Source: Lachnospiraceae bacterium (lineage in GTDB: Bacteria; Bacillota_A; Clostridia; Lachnospirales; Lachnospiraceae). Taken from it: a stretch of 64,000 nucleotides of DNA. The position numbers and the translations under genes are program-made. Positions 19,701 through 27,802 of the stretch are shown here, piece by piece (positions within the stretch are counted from its first letter, which is position 1; each line of letters starts with the position of its first letter). The notes beneath the pieces are model-generated. The model was not told the origin of the DNA. It did no database searches and saw only the letters and a list, made by a program, of their open reading frames with translations. The DNA is taken from NCBI GenBank assembly GCA_028694115.1, contig JAQUUB010000011.1, positions 46,915 to 110,914 on the forward strand, given 5' to 3'.

Positions 19701-22006
19701 GAGAATACGGTGCATATATTAGTACGTTGAGTATGAATAATAGTTCTTTGGAAATTAGCGGATGTAAGGAAGATGTGATAGATAGCCTTCCCTATACATA
19801 TTCTATTGGGAACGGGATTTGTTGTAGTAATACAACACTATCAAATGGAAGTAATATTTATTTTCATGATTTTAAAGCAAAGAATATTCCTAGGGGATTT
19901 ACAGGATTTTATGGTGGAAATATGAAACTTAGTGGGAAAAGTTCGCTTTCCATTAATCGTATCGAAGCTCTGGGATTAGAAGGCAATAAAAGTGGTTTTT
20001 ATGGCTTTGAGGTTACAAATACTATTGTTGAGAATTCGTCTTTAAAAATAGACACTTTAAAAAGTGAGAACTTTGGTGCGACGTATGGAGTGAAAACTGC
20101 CAAAATGAATGTGGGTAATTCTGGAATTGTTGAGCTTAGTAAAATAACTTTTTCTAAAGATATTGTAGCTGCAGCTATTTATGAATTAAATCAGTCAGGG
20201 AGCTCTTTATTTCGAATTAAAGATGTAAAATCATTTTCTGAATCAGGTACAAATAGCACAAATGAAAGCAATCAATCTGTATATGGTTTTAGTGGAAATG
20301 CCAGTATTCTGGATGATTCCGTTTTTGATATCAGTGGGCTTGTTGGTACAAATAAAGTTTGTGGAGTTTTTGTGCAGAGTAGTGAGTCGGAACTATTCCT
20401 GATTTCAGATAATGCAGTTGTTAACATTGATGTCGCAGGGAATATTGGTGAGGGAAAAGAAACGGATGATTCTCAGATTATGGGAATTAACACAAACGGT
20501 GCTAAAATAGGAATATTTGGTGGAAGTATGGTTCTTTCTGCTAAGTCGATCCCGGTGGAAGATTCGAAACACGTTCCATTTGAATTTGTTAAAGCAGTAA
20601 CATATTTAAGTGAGGAGAATTTTACATCAGGTGATTTTGAGTACATGGTAAAAGCGGGTGCAGACAAATCATCTGCTACCTGGCAGGCGGATGACTATAG
20701 CCTAACAAAAGAATATAATTGGAATCCTCAGAGATATCTTTTTATTACGAAAAAGACGGAGAATAAGCCCACCGAACCGACACTTCCTAATGACCCTGTC
20801 AATCCGGATGACCCAGATAATCCAGATGAACCAACCAATCCAGATAATCCAACCGATCCGGATTTAGAGGATCGTACAGCCTATGACTTTTCTACCACTA
20901 TGCAGGCAATTTACAAAGCAAAAAAACAGGTATATAGTGGAAAAGCATTGACACCTGCATATATGATTAAAATAAAGCGAGATGGGGTTACGAAAACTTT
21001 AATCGAAGGTCTGGATTATCAACTTCAGTATGAAGGTAATATCAATGCTGGAAAAGGAAAGATTTATATTATTGGAATTAATGATTATACTGGAACGGCG
21101 GAACAAACTTTTGATATTGCACCAAAAAGTATTAAGAGCATGTATGCATTAGCAGAGGATGTAACTGTAGGGGAGGTAAGTGCTCCGAATGTAGTCCTTT
21201 CAGATGGTGGAACAAAATTAATTGAAAATCAGGATTATACGGTAACCTTGCCAGACAGTTATGCTGAAAAGAAAAGCACGCAGAAAATCACAATCACTGG
21301 AATAGGAAACTATACAGGAATACGCGTTGCAAAGGTAAAGATTTTTCCAGAAGGAAAAATCCTCTCTGAGGCACAGGCGACATTGGATATTCCAGAGAAT
21401 GGATATCAATATGATACAAAATCAAAGAAGCCTGTTGTGACAGTTACCTATCAGGGGATTGTACTAAAGGAAAAGAAAGACTATAATGTATCTTACAAGA
21501 ATAATAAGAATGCAGGAACAGCCAGCATAATTATTACTGGAAAGAAAGATTATTCTGGAAAGAAGATAATACCTTTTGAAATTAATAGTGTCAGCAGTGA
21601 AGGCAGTATTTTAGCAATAAAGGACATGAAATATACGGGTAATCTTTTAAAGCCAGTACCAGTTGTAAAGGTCAATGGCAAGAAGCTGAAACGGAATGTA
21701 GATTATCTCGTAACCTATACAAATAATATTCATGCGGGAACAGCGACGGTCAGTGTAAATGGAATTGGCAATTATGTTGGGATGAAGTGTGAAAATTCAT
21801 TTATTATTAATCCTTTGTCTGCAAAGAAAATAAGTATTAAGGGAACAGCACAAAATTTACAGATTACTTACAAGAAACAAAAACTCTACAGAGGGTATGA
21901 TTATACAGTTGTTGAGGGGGATACAGTAAAAGGAAAAACAACAATTACAATTACTGGAATAAATGATTTCACAGGAAGTATTACAAAAAATATAAAGGCA
22001 AAATAA
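16775..22006 (+). CDS. Large secreted beta-helix-like surface protein
   Basis: 1743 aa from ATG 16775 (AAGGAG at 16761-16766); an in-frame ATG at 16637 lies inside the preceding terminator and is rejected. Signal peptide ~1-26. After an N-terminal region, residues ~300-1310 are rich in Asn, Ser, Gly, Ile and Val, with short repeats such as 'Met-x-x-Cys/Ser-x-Ile' and 'Gly-Ile-x-x-x', the look of a right-handed parallel beta-helix (adhesin or polysaccharide-binding type). A Pro/Asp/Asn-rich linker (~1330-1365) leads to four or five C-terminal repeats of the Tyr-x-Gly ... Asn-x-x-Ala-Gly-Thr-Ala ... Asn-Tyr-x-Gly kind, also found in the preceding giant protein. No catalytic motif or sortase signal was recognised; function unknown. 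Confidence 0.7.
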   Translation: MGKTKRAVWILILAIVFSNIPITTYASVEEIGESIGTAVEDENMTGYEAVTELNGEEIEEQEDLVKKEIVTGLTGDFGNVILNDLVVKYKNYETDKVHSEGIYADWASVSGIPDGYSCTGLRLSATVDIDGKTYTETKSITDMTSKNIYVPASIEATYDTKIELTFTSNDGNETGIHEVYRHDVTVKKTGYADECSVTVVGISQNGTIAEFSYSKDYDNDTDSYTITNTLGNCRGLSYGAGSHKLSLTGGEYYRISVQNMEYFDIEVTGDCAFTVESTKYISFYSTVGTISGTGKIDFPLGGYIEGKNDLYVKNVTITGAGSYPSFIKSNNNLTMENCNISQLQGIETYAGSLEMNGCKTEVLDTGYIESNKDLRVNSCEISCGRISSAQGWEPEQYGLDIQDSTVSSGQIICKYNAKLKYSHIYGKSEKERIFLISEIGKNIGLTVDYSTIETSPGIINAEGLYISGDLYVNNGSSIKIKSKGTAIKAKNAEIMGDLDVYSETDCFNIANDLEISHSIPSEPRMVYLGAGIDGLNSNGAEIIECGGNTTFKNVNIGVPTDESGKSLSANVIGSTEFMMDIEGNLMFENVHSYLNSEKGGGFRAQDVVLVDSEIELVCNNYGIKTERDIINDYDSVLSISSNDTGVYSKNLTNMGIINVLCSGKSNQAALFCSGGDFTSTQGKITVDHKLGYGNAIELSCMQSVSSSNTEYQIHLGGEDTADKITNAGLRISMSDTASEKVTFKNCTIHKMDQYGYMIDPADAKQYFYGIYFHNANVCFDNTEIDITGISYSNNWSFTGIKSEYSSDIHTMELLTGSKITIQNKHQGTEKQNFYMTGIEVQGELIQEKGTTIDIDFDGKSLSDNSSLTGIKTYCCQSKGKIDITCNTNTYADGMVIGGTSAKPCELSAAQVYIDINGTPIEASLYSQGTYNAIRGEYIYLTDGTTVKADTTGFYEFGINTTLLSMKDSQIILKGSGEYGAYISTLSMNNSSLEISGCKEDVIDSLPYTYSIGNGICCSNTTLSNGSNIYFHDFKAKNIPRGFTGFYGGNMKLSGKSSLSINRIEALGLEGNKSGFYGFEVTNTIVENSSLKIDTLKSENFGATYGVKTAKMNVGNSGIVELSKITFSKDIVAAAIYELNQSGSSLFRIKDVKSFSESGTNSTNESNQSVYGFSGNASILDDSVFDISGLVGTNKVCGVFVQSSESELFLISDNAVVNIDVAGNIGEGKETDDSQIMGINTNGAKIGIFGGSMVLSAKSIPVEDSKHVPFEFVKAVTYLSEENFTSGDFEYMVKAGADKSSATWQADDYSLTKEYNWNPQRYLFITKKTENKPTEPTLPNDPVNPDDPDNPDEPTNPDNPTDPDLEDRTAYDFSTTMQAIYKAKKQVYSGKALTPAYMIKIKRDGVTKTLIEGLDYQLQYEGNINAGKGKIYIIGINDYTGTAEQTFDIAPKSIKSMYALAEDVTVGEVSAPNVVLSDGGTKLIENQDYTVTLPDSYAEKKSTQKITITGIGNYTGIRVAKVKIFPEGKILSEAQATLDIPENGYQYDTKSKKPVVTVTYQGIVLKEKKDYNVSYKNNKNAGTASIIITGKKDYSGKKIIPFEINSVSSEGSILAIKDMKYTGNLLKPVPVVKVNGKKLKRNVDYLVTYTNNIHAGTATVSVNGIGNYVGMKCENSFIINPLSAKKISIKGTAQNLQITYKKQKLYRGYDYTVVEGDTVKGKTTITITGINDFTGSITKNIKAK

Positions 22007-22010
22007 AAAA

Positions 22011-22052
22011 GATGGAAACCAATTTGCAATTACAAATTGGTTTCCATCTTTT
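22011..22052. terminator. Bidirectional terminator overlapping the 3' end of the minus-strand glycosyltransferase gene
   Basis: Perfect 16-bp stem (22011-22026 with 22033-22048), 6-base loop, with T-rich flanks on both strands. The right arm encodes the last residues of the minus-strand gene (stop at 22030-22032), so the hairpin is partly coding. Confidence 0.85.
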
Positions 22053-23205
22053 TCAACAGTTTTGCAACTCTCATTTCATATGTATGATATTTACGTACTT
22101 TTTCAAATCCAGTGCTTGCGATATTCTTTCGTAGTTCCTCATTCTTAAGATAGAAATCGCATTTATCGACAAGCTCTTCTATCGAGTGGTACGTCTCTAA
22201 ATCTTTACCGATTTCAAAAAAATCCGAAAGTTCCTCCTGGTAGTTCGTCATTAAGAACCCACCACAGCTGAGAATATCCCAAATTCGTAGGGATAAACCT
22301 GTTCGAATGGGTCGAATTGTCATATTTAAATTTATTTTACTGTTGCAAAATACAAGAGGCATTTCGGTAAGTGTTTTTACAGTTCCCTTACAGTGTACAT
22401 TAGATAAGGAAGAGGTGTCACTTCCAGTATATAAATCTACATCAAAATAATTGGATAGTGTCTGCAATGTTCTGGTACGTTCTATGGCAGCAGCTTTCAT
22501 ACCAAGATACCAATCAGAAAGCACAGCGATATCATCCTGCCTAGCATCTTTTGGATACGGATAAAAATCAAGGTGTGATTTTATCTGTGCAGCCATATCT
22601 TTTGAAAGGGCCTCTCGTATGAAATTTGCCCCATAGATTTTAAGCTGTGATTCTATGATGCCATCAATATATCCATCTAAAAAATCGGGTAATTGAGTAT
22701 GAGATAAGGGAGATTTCTCGGTATAGAGCGAACCCACAAATGAGATGTCGGAAGAGAAATGCTTTTGCAACGATGGAGTTGTGGAATGACAAGCATTGCT
22801 CATGGCTTCGATATCGCCGGCTAAAGGCAGGTAAAAAATCCCATCTGGATTTTCTTTTGAAAATTCATGATACATGGCAAGGTCGAATAAAAAAATACGG
22901 TTAACGGAGTTTTTGATTGTATTGGAATAGAGTTCTAAAACAGGACAATCAACGACCCAACACACATAAGGAATATTATAAAGCTGACATATTTCTGATA
23001 ATGCAGGATAATAATTAATACTAAATACAAAAAGGTATTGATTTTCTGAAAGATAGTTACTTACAATCGTAGCACATTCTTTTGGAGTAGTGGATTTATT
23101 GGTAATTTCGGATACTTCCTCTACAATTTCCAGCTGATATTTTTTAAATGTTTTAATCATGGCTGGTTCACAGATGCTGCCATAACGATAAAATAGAATT
23201 TTCAT
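22030..23205 (-). CDS. DUF3880/CgeB-type glycosyltransferase
   Basis: 391 aa. An N-terminal DUF3880-like half (Met-Lys-Ile-Leu-Phe-Tyr start, ~1-230) is followed by a GT-B C-terminal half with Arg-Thr-Gly-Leu-Ser-Leu-Arg-Ile-Trp-Asp-Ile-Leu-Ser-Cys-Gly-Gly, the acceptor/donor-loop signature of the Glyco_trans_1_2 (CgeB) family. The start at 23205 is preferred to 23217, because the GGAG just upstream fits the inner ATG. An extended -10 (TGATATAAT) is read on the minus strand at 23251-23259. Adjacent to the flagellar locus, so it may glycosylate flagellin; this is context only, since its transcription is separate. Confidence 0.78.
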   Translation of the reverse strand: MKILFYRYGSICEPAMIKTFKKYQLEIVEEVSEITNKSTTPKECATIVSNYLSENQYLFVFSINYYPALSEICQLYNIPYVCWVVDCPVLELYSNTIKNSVNRIFLFDLAMYHEFSKENPDGIFYLPLAGDIEAMSNACHSTTPSLQKHFSSDISFVGSLYTEKSPLSHTQLPDFLDGYIDGIIESQLKIYGANFIREALSKDMAAQIKSHLDFYPYPKDARQDDIAVLSDWYLGMKAAAIERTRTLQTLSNYFDVDLYTGSDTSSLSNVHCKGTVKTLTEMPLVFCNSKINLNMTIRPIRTGLSLRIWDILSCGGFLMTNYQEELSDFFEIGKDLETYHSIEELVDKCDFYLKNEELRKNIASTGFEKVRKYHTYEMRVAKLLKKMETNL

Positions 23206-23250
23206 GGTTGTCTCCATTCTCTAAATCATTGTATTTAATCGAGTAACAAT

Positions 23251-23259
23251 ATTATATCA
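23251..23259 (-). promoter_or_regulatory. Extended -10 promoter of the DUF3880 glycosyltransferase
   Basis: On the minus strand TGATATAAT gives a perfect extended -10 about 45 bases before the start codon; the -35 region is poor (T-rich). Confidence 0.5.
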
Positions 23260-23289
23260 TATTTGTTTTCGTAAAAAAGAAAAAAATGC

Positions 23290-23316
23290 TAAAGTATCGA
23301 ATAAATTGACCGATAA
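23290..23316 (+). promoter_or_regulatory. Sigma-28 (SigD/FliA) promoter of the flgM operon
   Basis: TAAA (23290-23293), 16-base spacer, CCGATAA (23310-23316), a match to the motility sigma factor consensus. It drives flgM and probably the genes up to csrA, making the anti-sigma factor part of its own regulon. Confidence 0.8.
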
Positions 23317-23358
23317 CTATTATAACAAATAGAATTTCCATGGAAGGAGGAGCCTATT

Positions 23359-23640
23359 ATGCGTATAGAAGCATACACGCAGGTTCAGCAACTATATAAG
23401 TCGAATAAGAATACTACAACTGCAAAAACGAATAGCACCAGTAAAAAGGATGCTGTTGAAATATCTAGCATGGGAAAGGATTTCCAGACAGCTAAGCAGG
23501 CAGTAAATGAAAGTGCTGATATTAGAGAGAGTCTTATTGCTCCAATAAAGGCTGGTATTCAAAACGGTACTTATGAAGTAAGCAAAGAGAGCTTTGCTGA
23601 TAAACTTATTGAGAAGTACAAGGAATTAGGAAATCTGTAA
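23359..23640 (+). CDS. flgM: Anti-sigma-28 factor FlgM
   Basis: 93 aa, the usual size. The C-terminal half has the FlgM pattern: Asp-Ala-Val-Glu-Ile-Ser near residue 31, then Ile-Arg-Glu-Ser-Leu-Ile-Ala-Pro-Ile-Lys-Ala-Gly-Ile-Gln-Asn-Gly-Thr-Tyr and the Phe-Ala-Asp-Lys-Leu-Ile helix that grips sigma-28. It holds sigma-28 inactive until the hook is complete and FlgM is exported. AAGGAGGAG lies just before the start. First gene of the late flagellar operon, behind a sigma-28 promoter. Confidence 0.92.
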   Translation: MRIEAYTQVQQLYKSNKNTTTAKTNSTSKKDAVEISSMGKDFQTAKQAVNESADIRESLIAPIKAGIQNGTYEVSKESFADKLIEKYKELGNL

Positions 23641-23675
23641 AGGGTTTCGATGGGAAAATGAAATGAGGTAGCAAA

Positions 23676-24194
23676 GTGGCAAGTTTAATGGAAGATTTAA
23701 TCGATGTTCTGACAAAGGAACACCTAGAATATGAGAAGCTGCTAGAACTATCAAAGAAAAAAACACCTATCATTGTAAAAGGATCAGTTGTAGAGCTACA
23801 ACAAATCACGGATGAAGAACAATTCGTAGTTGAAAGAGTTAGCCACTTAGAAAAGAAACGAAACGAAGTGCTCAATGATATTGCGACGGTTATCAACAAG
23901 GATGTTAATAGTTTAAAAATTATGAATTTGATTCAGCTCTTAGGTAAGCAGCCGGTGGAACAAAAAAAATTATCAATTATTTATGATAAGCTGAAAAGTA
24001 CCTTATCAGATATGATGATAATAAATACCAATAATAGGGAATTAATTCAACAATCTTTAGAGATGGTTGAATTTGATATGAATCTAATTCAGGCAATGAG
24101 GCAAGCACCTGAAACTGCTGATTATAATAAAGGCGCATACAGTGCTGGAAATGTAATGGGCATGAATAAAGGTGGCTTCGATGCAAAACAATAA
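23676..24194 (+). CDS. flgN: Flagellar export chaperone FlgN
   Basis: 172 aa, helical, with heptad-like charge patterns in residues 1-125 and a Gly/Asn-rich tail. It begins at GTG 23676 with GAGG at 23665-23668. FlgN binds the C-termini of FlgK and FlgL in the cytoplasm and takes them to the export gate. Position directly before two flgK genes and behind flgM is the standard order in Firmicutes. Confidence 0.85.
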   Translation: MASLMEDLIDVLTKEHLEYEKLLELSKKKTPIIVKGSVVELQQITDEEQFVVERVSHLEKKRNEVLNDIATVINKDVNSLKIMNLIQLLGKQPVEQKKLSIIYDKLKSTLSDMMIINTNNRELIQQSLEMVEFDMNLIQAMRQAPETADYNKGAYSAGNVMGMNKGGFDAKQ

Positions 24195-24215
24195 CATTTA
24201 ACACGAGGTGATATC

Positions 24216-25838
24216 ATGGGATTAATGGGAAGTTTATATGTAGGAACATCAGGACTTCAGACTAGTCAGAATGCATTAAATACAACAGCACACAATTTAT
24301 CTAACATTAATACCAATGGATATTCAAGACAGCAGGTTCTACAGGGTGATAAAAGATACAGAACAGTTGGTAACGCCTATATTTCAAAACAAGAAGTTGG
24401 ACTTGGTGTTACCTATTCAAAGGTTCGACAGGTAAGAGACTATTTTTTAGATAAAACATATAGAAGAGAAGCAGGAAGAACGGCTTTTTATGAGAACAGC
24501 TATACAGCGGTTAACGAGACGGAAACGCTCTTTGGTGAAATGGAGGGGGTTCAGTTTCAGACCTCTTTGACCGATATGTGGGAATCTGTTCAGGAATTAG
24601 CCAAGAATCCTACGAATGCGACAAATCAGGGACTACTTGTGAGCAAAGCTGCGACATTCTTAGAGAGAGCGCAGGCTGTTTATAGTGGTCTTTCTGCATA
24701 TCAGGATAATATAAATGAGCAAGTAAAAGACACTGTAGATACAATTAATGAATACGGTGATAAAATATATGAATTAAACAGAAAGATTGTTCAGGCAGAA
24801 GCTGGTGGAACAGAGGAAGCAAATGATTTAAGAGATACAAGAAATCAATTGCTGGATGAGCTTTCAGGATTAGTAAAAATAACATATTCAGAGGATACCG
24901 TTGGTTCTGTTGATGTGAGTATTGAAGGCACTAATTTTGTGACCGATGGATATGTAAATAAAATGGGAACAACGGTAGATGCGCAAACAGGATTTTATAC
25001 ACCCGTCTGGACAAGTGATCAAAATAGTAGTGTATTCGACTTAACAAGACCAATCTCCTCAGATCTGGATACCGATATTGGAGGACTTAAAGCATTAGTT
25101 TTGGCAAGAGGGGATCGAAGAGGTACATATAAGGATATTCCAAAGGCACCAGTGAGCCAAACCGATTTGGATGATTATAATACGAATGTATCAAGTTCCC
25201 TAATTGTAAATGTCATGGCGGAATTTGACCAATTAGTGAACGGGATTGCAACTGGTATGAATGAAATCCTAAATCCAAGAGTGAGTGATGGGGCTGGTGG
25301 GACGACAACTTTGGGATTTGACTTGTTCGTTCGATATGGGATTGATGATGTTACAACACCCGAGAATCCGTTACAGTCCACAACCTGGATGAGTACAAAA
25401 AATCTAAAAATAAATACGACACTTTTACAGCAATCTACCTATTTGGGATGTACAAAGAAATCAGATGGTACATATACAAATGGATTTGTGACTGCGGATA
25501 ATCAGGAAAATAAAGTGATGGCGGATGAATTGACAGCTCTTTTTAAAAATGATTTTTCTTCTTTAAATCCAAATGTAAATACAGCTGCTAATTTTGTCGG
25601 GTATTATACAAATCTAGTAGGACAAATTGCAAATTCAGGTTCTGTATGCAAGGGATTATATGATAGCCAGGCTTCCACGGTGGAATCGATAGAATCTTCC
25701 AGACAGCAAATTGTGGGAGTTTCTGATAATGAAGAACTCACCAATATGATTAAATTTCAAAATGCATATAATGCATCGAGTCGATATATCAATGCTGTAA
25801 ATGAAATGATAGGTCACATTATAGAAAAATTAGGATAA
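24216..25838 (+). CDS. flgK: Flagellar hook-associated protein FlgK (first copy)
   Basis: 540 aa. The N-terminal rod/hook motif (Leu-Tyr-Val-Gly-Thr-Ser-Gly-Leu ... Ala-Leu-Asn-Thr-Thr-Ala-His-Asn-Leu-Ser-Asn-Ile-Asn-Thr-Asn-Gly-Tyr-Ser) and the C-terminal helix (Glu-Glu-Leu-Thr-Asn-Met-Ile-Lys-Phe-Gln-Asn-Ala-Tyr-Asn-Ala) are those of FlgK. It forms the hook-filament junction after export through the flagellar type III system. Followed after 14 bases by a second flgK-like gene. Confidence 0.93.
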   Translation: MGLMGSLYVGTSGLQTSQNALNTTAHNLSNINTNGYSRQQVLQGDKRYRTVGNAYISKQEVGLGVTYSKVRQVRDYFLDKTYRREAGRTAFYENSYTAVNETETLFGEMEGVQFQTSLTDMWESVQELAKNPTNATNQGLLVSKAATFLERAQAVYSGLSAYQDNINEQVKDTVDTINEYGDKIYELNRKIVQAEAGGTEEANDLRDTRNQLLDELSGLVKITYSEDTVGSVDVSIEGTNFVTDGYVNKMGTTVDAQTGFYTPVWTSDQNSSVFDLTRPISSDLDTDIGGLKALVLARGDRRGTYKDIPKAPVSQTDLDDYNTNVSSSLIVNVMAEFDQLVNGIATGMNEILNPRVSDGAGGTTTLGFDLFVRYGIDDVTTPENPLQSTTWMSTKNLKINTTLLQQSTYLGCTKKSDGTYTNGFVTADNQENKVMADELTALFKNDFSSLNPNVNTAANFVGYYTNLVGQIANSGSVCKGLYDSQASTVESIESSRQQIVGVSDNEELTNMIKFQNAYNASSRYINAVNEMIGHIIEKLG

Positions 25839-25852
25839 GAGGGGGTGCTTAG

Positions 25853-27766
25853 ATGCCATCACAATTTTTTGGATTAACAATCGGATATTCAGGGTTAGTA
25901 ACATATCAAGCTGCTTTAAATACGACGGGAAATAATATCGCGAATGTTAATACGAAAGGATATACAAAGCAGACAGTTACGCAGGTTGCTTCAAAAGCAC
26001 TCCGCACAAACACCTCATATGGTATGGCGGGCTCGGGTGTAACAGCAGCCTCGATTGACCAGCTTCGGAACACCTATTACGATATAAAATACAGAAACAA
26101 CAGTACGAATCTTGGAGAGTATACCGTAAAAGCCGATTATATGAAGCAGATAGAAAACTATTTCAATGATGACGGAAAGACTATAAAGGGTTTTAATACT
26201 ATTTATACAACAGAATTTTATAATGCTTTAGAAAACCTTCAGAATAATCCAGGAAGCACTGCAGTTCGTTCCAGTTTTGTGGGTGCAGCACAAAGCTTAG
26301 CCGAATATTTTAATACCATGTCAGATAATATGACGTATCTTCAAGAAAGTACGAATGAAGAAATAAAAGGTAAAGTTGATCAGATTAATTCTATTTCTGC
26401 TAAAATAACTACATTAAATAAGCAGATTAATATTATTGAATTAAAAGGCACAACGGCAAATGAATTGAGAGATCAAAGAAATTTGTTAGTAGATGAGTTA
26501 TCTTCCATTGTGAATGTAGAAGTTTCAGAATCACCAATTTATAATACAAACGATCCTGATAATCCAACAGGAGCAAATCTCTATGTTGTCAATATTGCTG
26601 GTGGAGCAAATCTTGTAAATGGATACAATTATGAGGAACTGGAATGCGTTTCACGTGCGGTTGGAGATAAGGTAAATCAATCAGATGCGGAAGGATTATA
26701 TGATATCTTTTGGAAAGACACAGGAACGCAGCTGAGTGTCACGGGATACAATTTGAGTGGCGAATTAAAAGCTCTTTTTGATATGAGAGATGGAAATAAT
26801 GATGAATATTTTCATGGAAATATTTCAGGGTTTGTACCTCAGGACAATACCAATGCGAGCAACAAAGTACCTGCAACTGTGACAATTGCAACGACTGCAG
26901 AATATTTAGAGGATACCACGAAGACAACTCTTAATGGAACAGGGACAATTGTTTTAAATAATGCGGAGTATAAATATACTTCATGGAAACTTAATAGTGA
27001 TGGTACTTATACGTTTACCTTAGCATTAGATAATAATCAGGATAATCCGACCTCCCTGATCTCGGGTATGACCGCTGATCAAAAACCTGCTAGAATAGGG
27101 ACGGGTGTCAGCTATCAGGGGGTTCCTTATTATATGAGTCAAATGAATGAATGGGTAAGAAATTTCGCCTCTGTTTTTAATAAAATCGAGTGTTCAGGTG
27201 AGGATTTATATGGAAATTCTTTAGCAGGTGATGCTGCAAATAATGTAGATCCAACTTCCTTCTTTGTTGCGAAAAACGCTACCGATTCGGAGAATGAATA
27301 TAATTTTGGACAAAGCACATCTGTAAGCAGTACGTCGGATTCTTACTATCAGCTAACAGCAGCTACATTTTCTGTCAGTAAAGTTATGACTGCAGATGCA
27401 GGAAGAATGTCAACAACTGCAACATTAGGAGAGATCAATAAGGATTCCAGTGATATTGTTGATTTGTTGGAAAAAATAAAAGATGACAAGAGCACAATGT
27501 CTTTCCGTGGATGCAGTTCATCAGAATTCTTACAGTGCGTATTGTCTGACATGGCATTAAATGCAAATAGTGCAAATAACTTTAGAGACAACTGCGACAA
27601 TATTTCAGGAGCGATTACAAATCAAAAACTTTCGATATCCGGTGTGGATGAAGATGAAGAAGCAATCGATTTGGTGAAATTCCAGAGTGCCTATAATTTA
27701 TCATCGAAAATGATACAGGTTATGACGGAGATCTATGATCGATTAATTCTTCAAACAGGAGTTTGA
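25853..27766 (+). CDS. flgK: Second FlgK-type hook-associated protein
   Basis: 637 aa, about 100 residues longer than its neighbour. N-terminus (Gly-Tyr-Ser-Gly-Leu-Val-Thr-Tyr-Gln-Ala-Ala-Leu-Asn-Thr-Thr-Gly-Asn-Asn-Ile-Ala) and C-terminus (Glu-Ala-Ile-Asp-Leu-Val-Lys-Phe-Gln-Ser-Ala-Tyr-Asn-Leu-Ser) are conserved. The middle (~220-440) is enlarged and differs from copy 1. GGGGG-type ribosome site before ATG 25853. The two genes are clearly diverged paralogues, not a recent duplication. The second could form a second junction ring or an alternative HAP1. Confidence 0.88.
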   Translation: MPSQFFGLTIGYSGLVTYQAALNTTGNNIANVNTKGYTKQTVTQVASKALRTNTSYGMAGSGVTAASIDQLRNTYYDIKYRNNSTNLGEYTVKADYMKQIENYFNDDGKTIKGFNTIYTTEFYNALENLQNNPGSTAVRSSFVGAAQSLAEYFNTMSDNMTYLQESTNEEIKGKVDQINSISAKITTLNKQINIIELKGTTANELRDQRNLLVDELSSIVNVEVSESPIYNTNDPDNPTGANLYVVNIAGGANLVNGYNYEELECVSRAVGDKVNQSDAEGLYDIFWKDTGTQLSVTGYNLSGELKALFDMRDGNNDEYFHGNISGFVPQDNTNASNKVPATVTIATTAEYLEDTTKTTLNGTGTIVLNNAEYKYTSWKLNSDGTYTFTLALDNNQDNPTSLISGMTADQKPARIGTGVSYQGVPYYMSQMNEWVRNFASVFNKIECSGEDLYGNSLAGDAANNVDPTSFFVAKNATDSENEYNFGQSTSVSSTSDSYYQLTAATFSVSKVMTADAGRMSTTATLGEINKDSSDIVDLLEKIKDDKSTMSFRGCSSSEFLQCVLSDMALNANSANNFRDNCDNISGAITNQKLSISGVDEDEEAIDLVKFQSAYNLSSKMIQVMTEIYDRLILQTGV

Positions 27767-27802
27767 TTTTTCGATTAAGAGGTATTAGAGAGGAGCGGGT
27801 AT

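Noticed and set aside
20758..20877. Tandem Pro/Asp/Asn codon repeats as a CRISPR-like or DNA-level repeat
   Set aside because: In-frame low-complexity linker of the surface protein; no spacers or palindromes.
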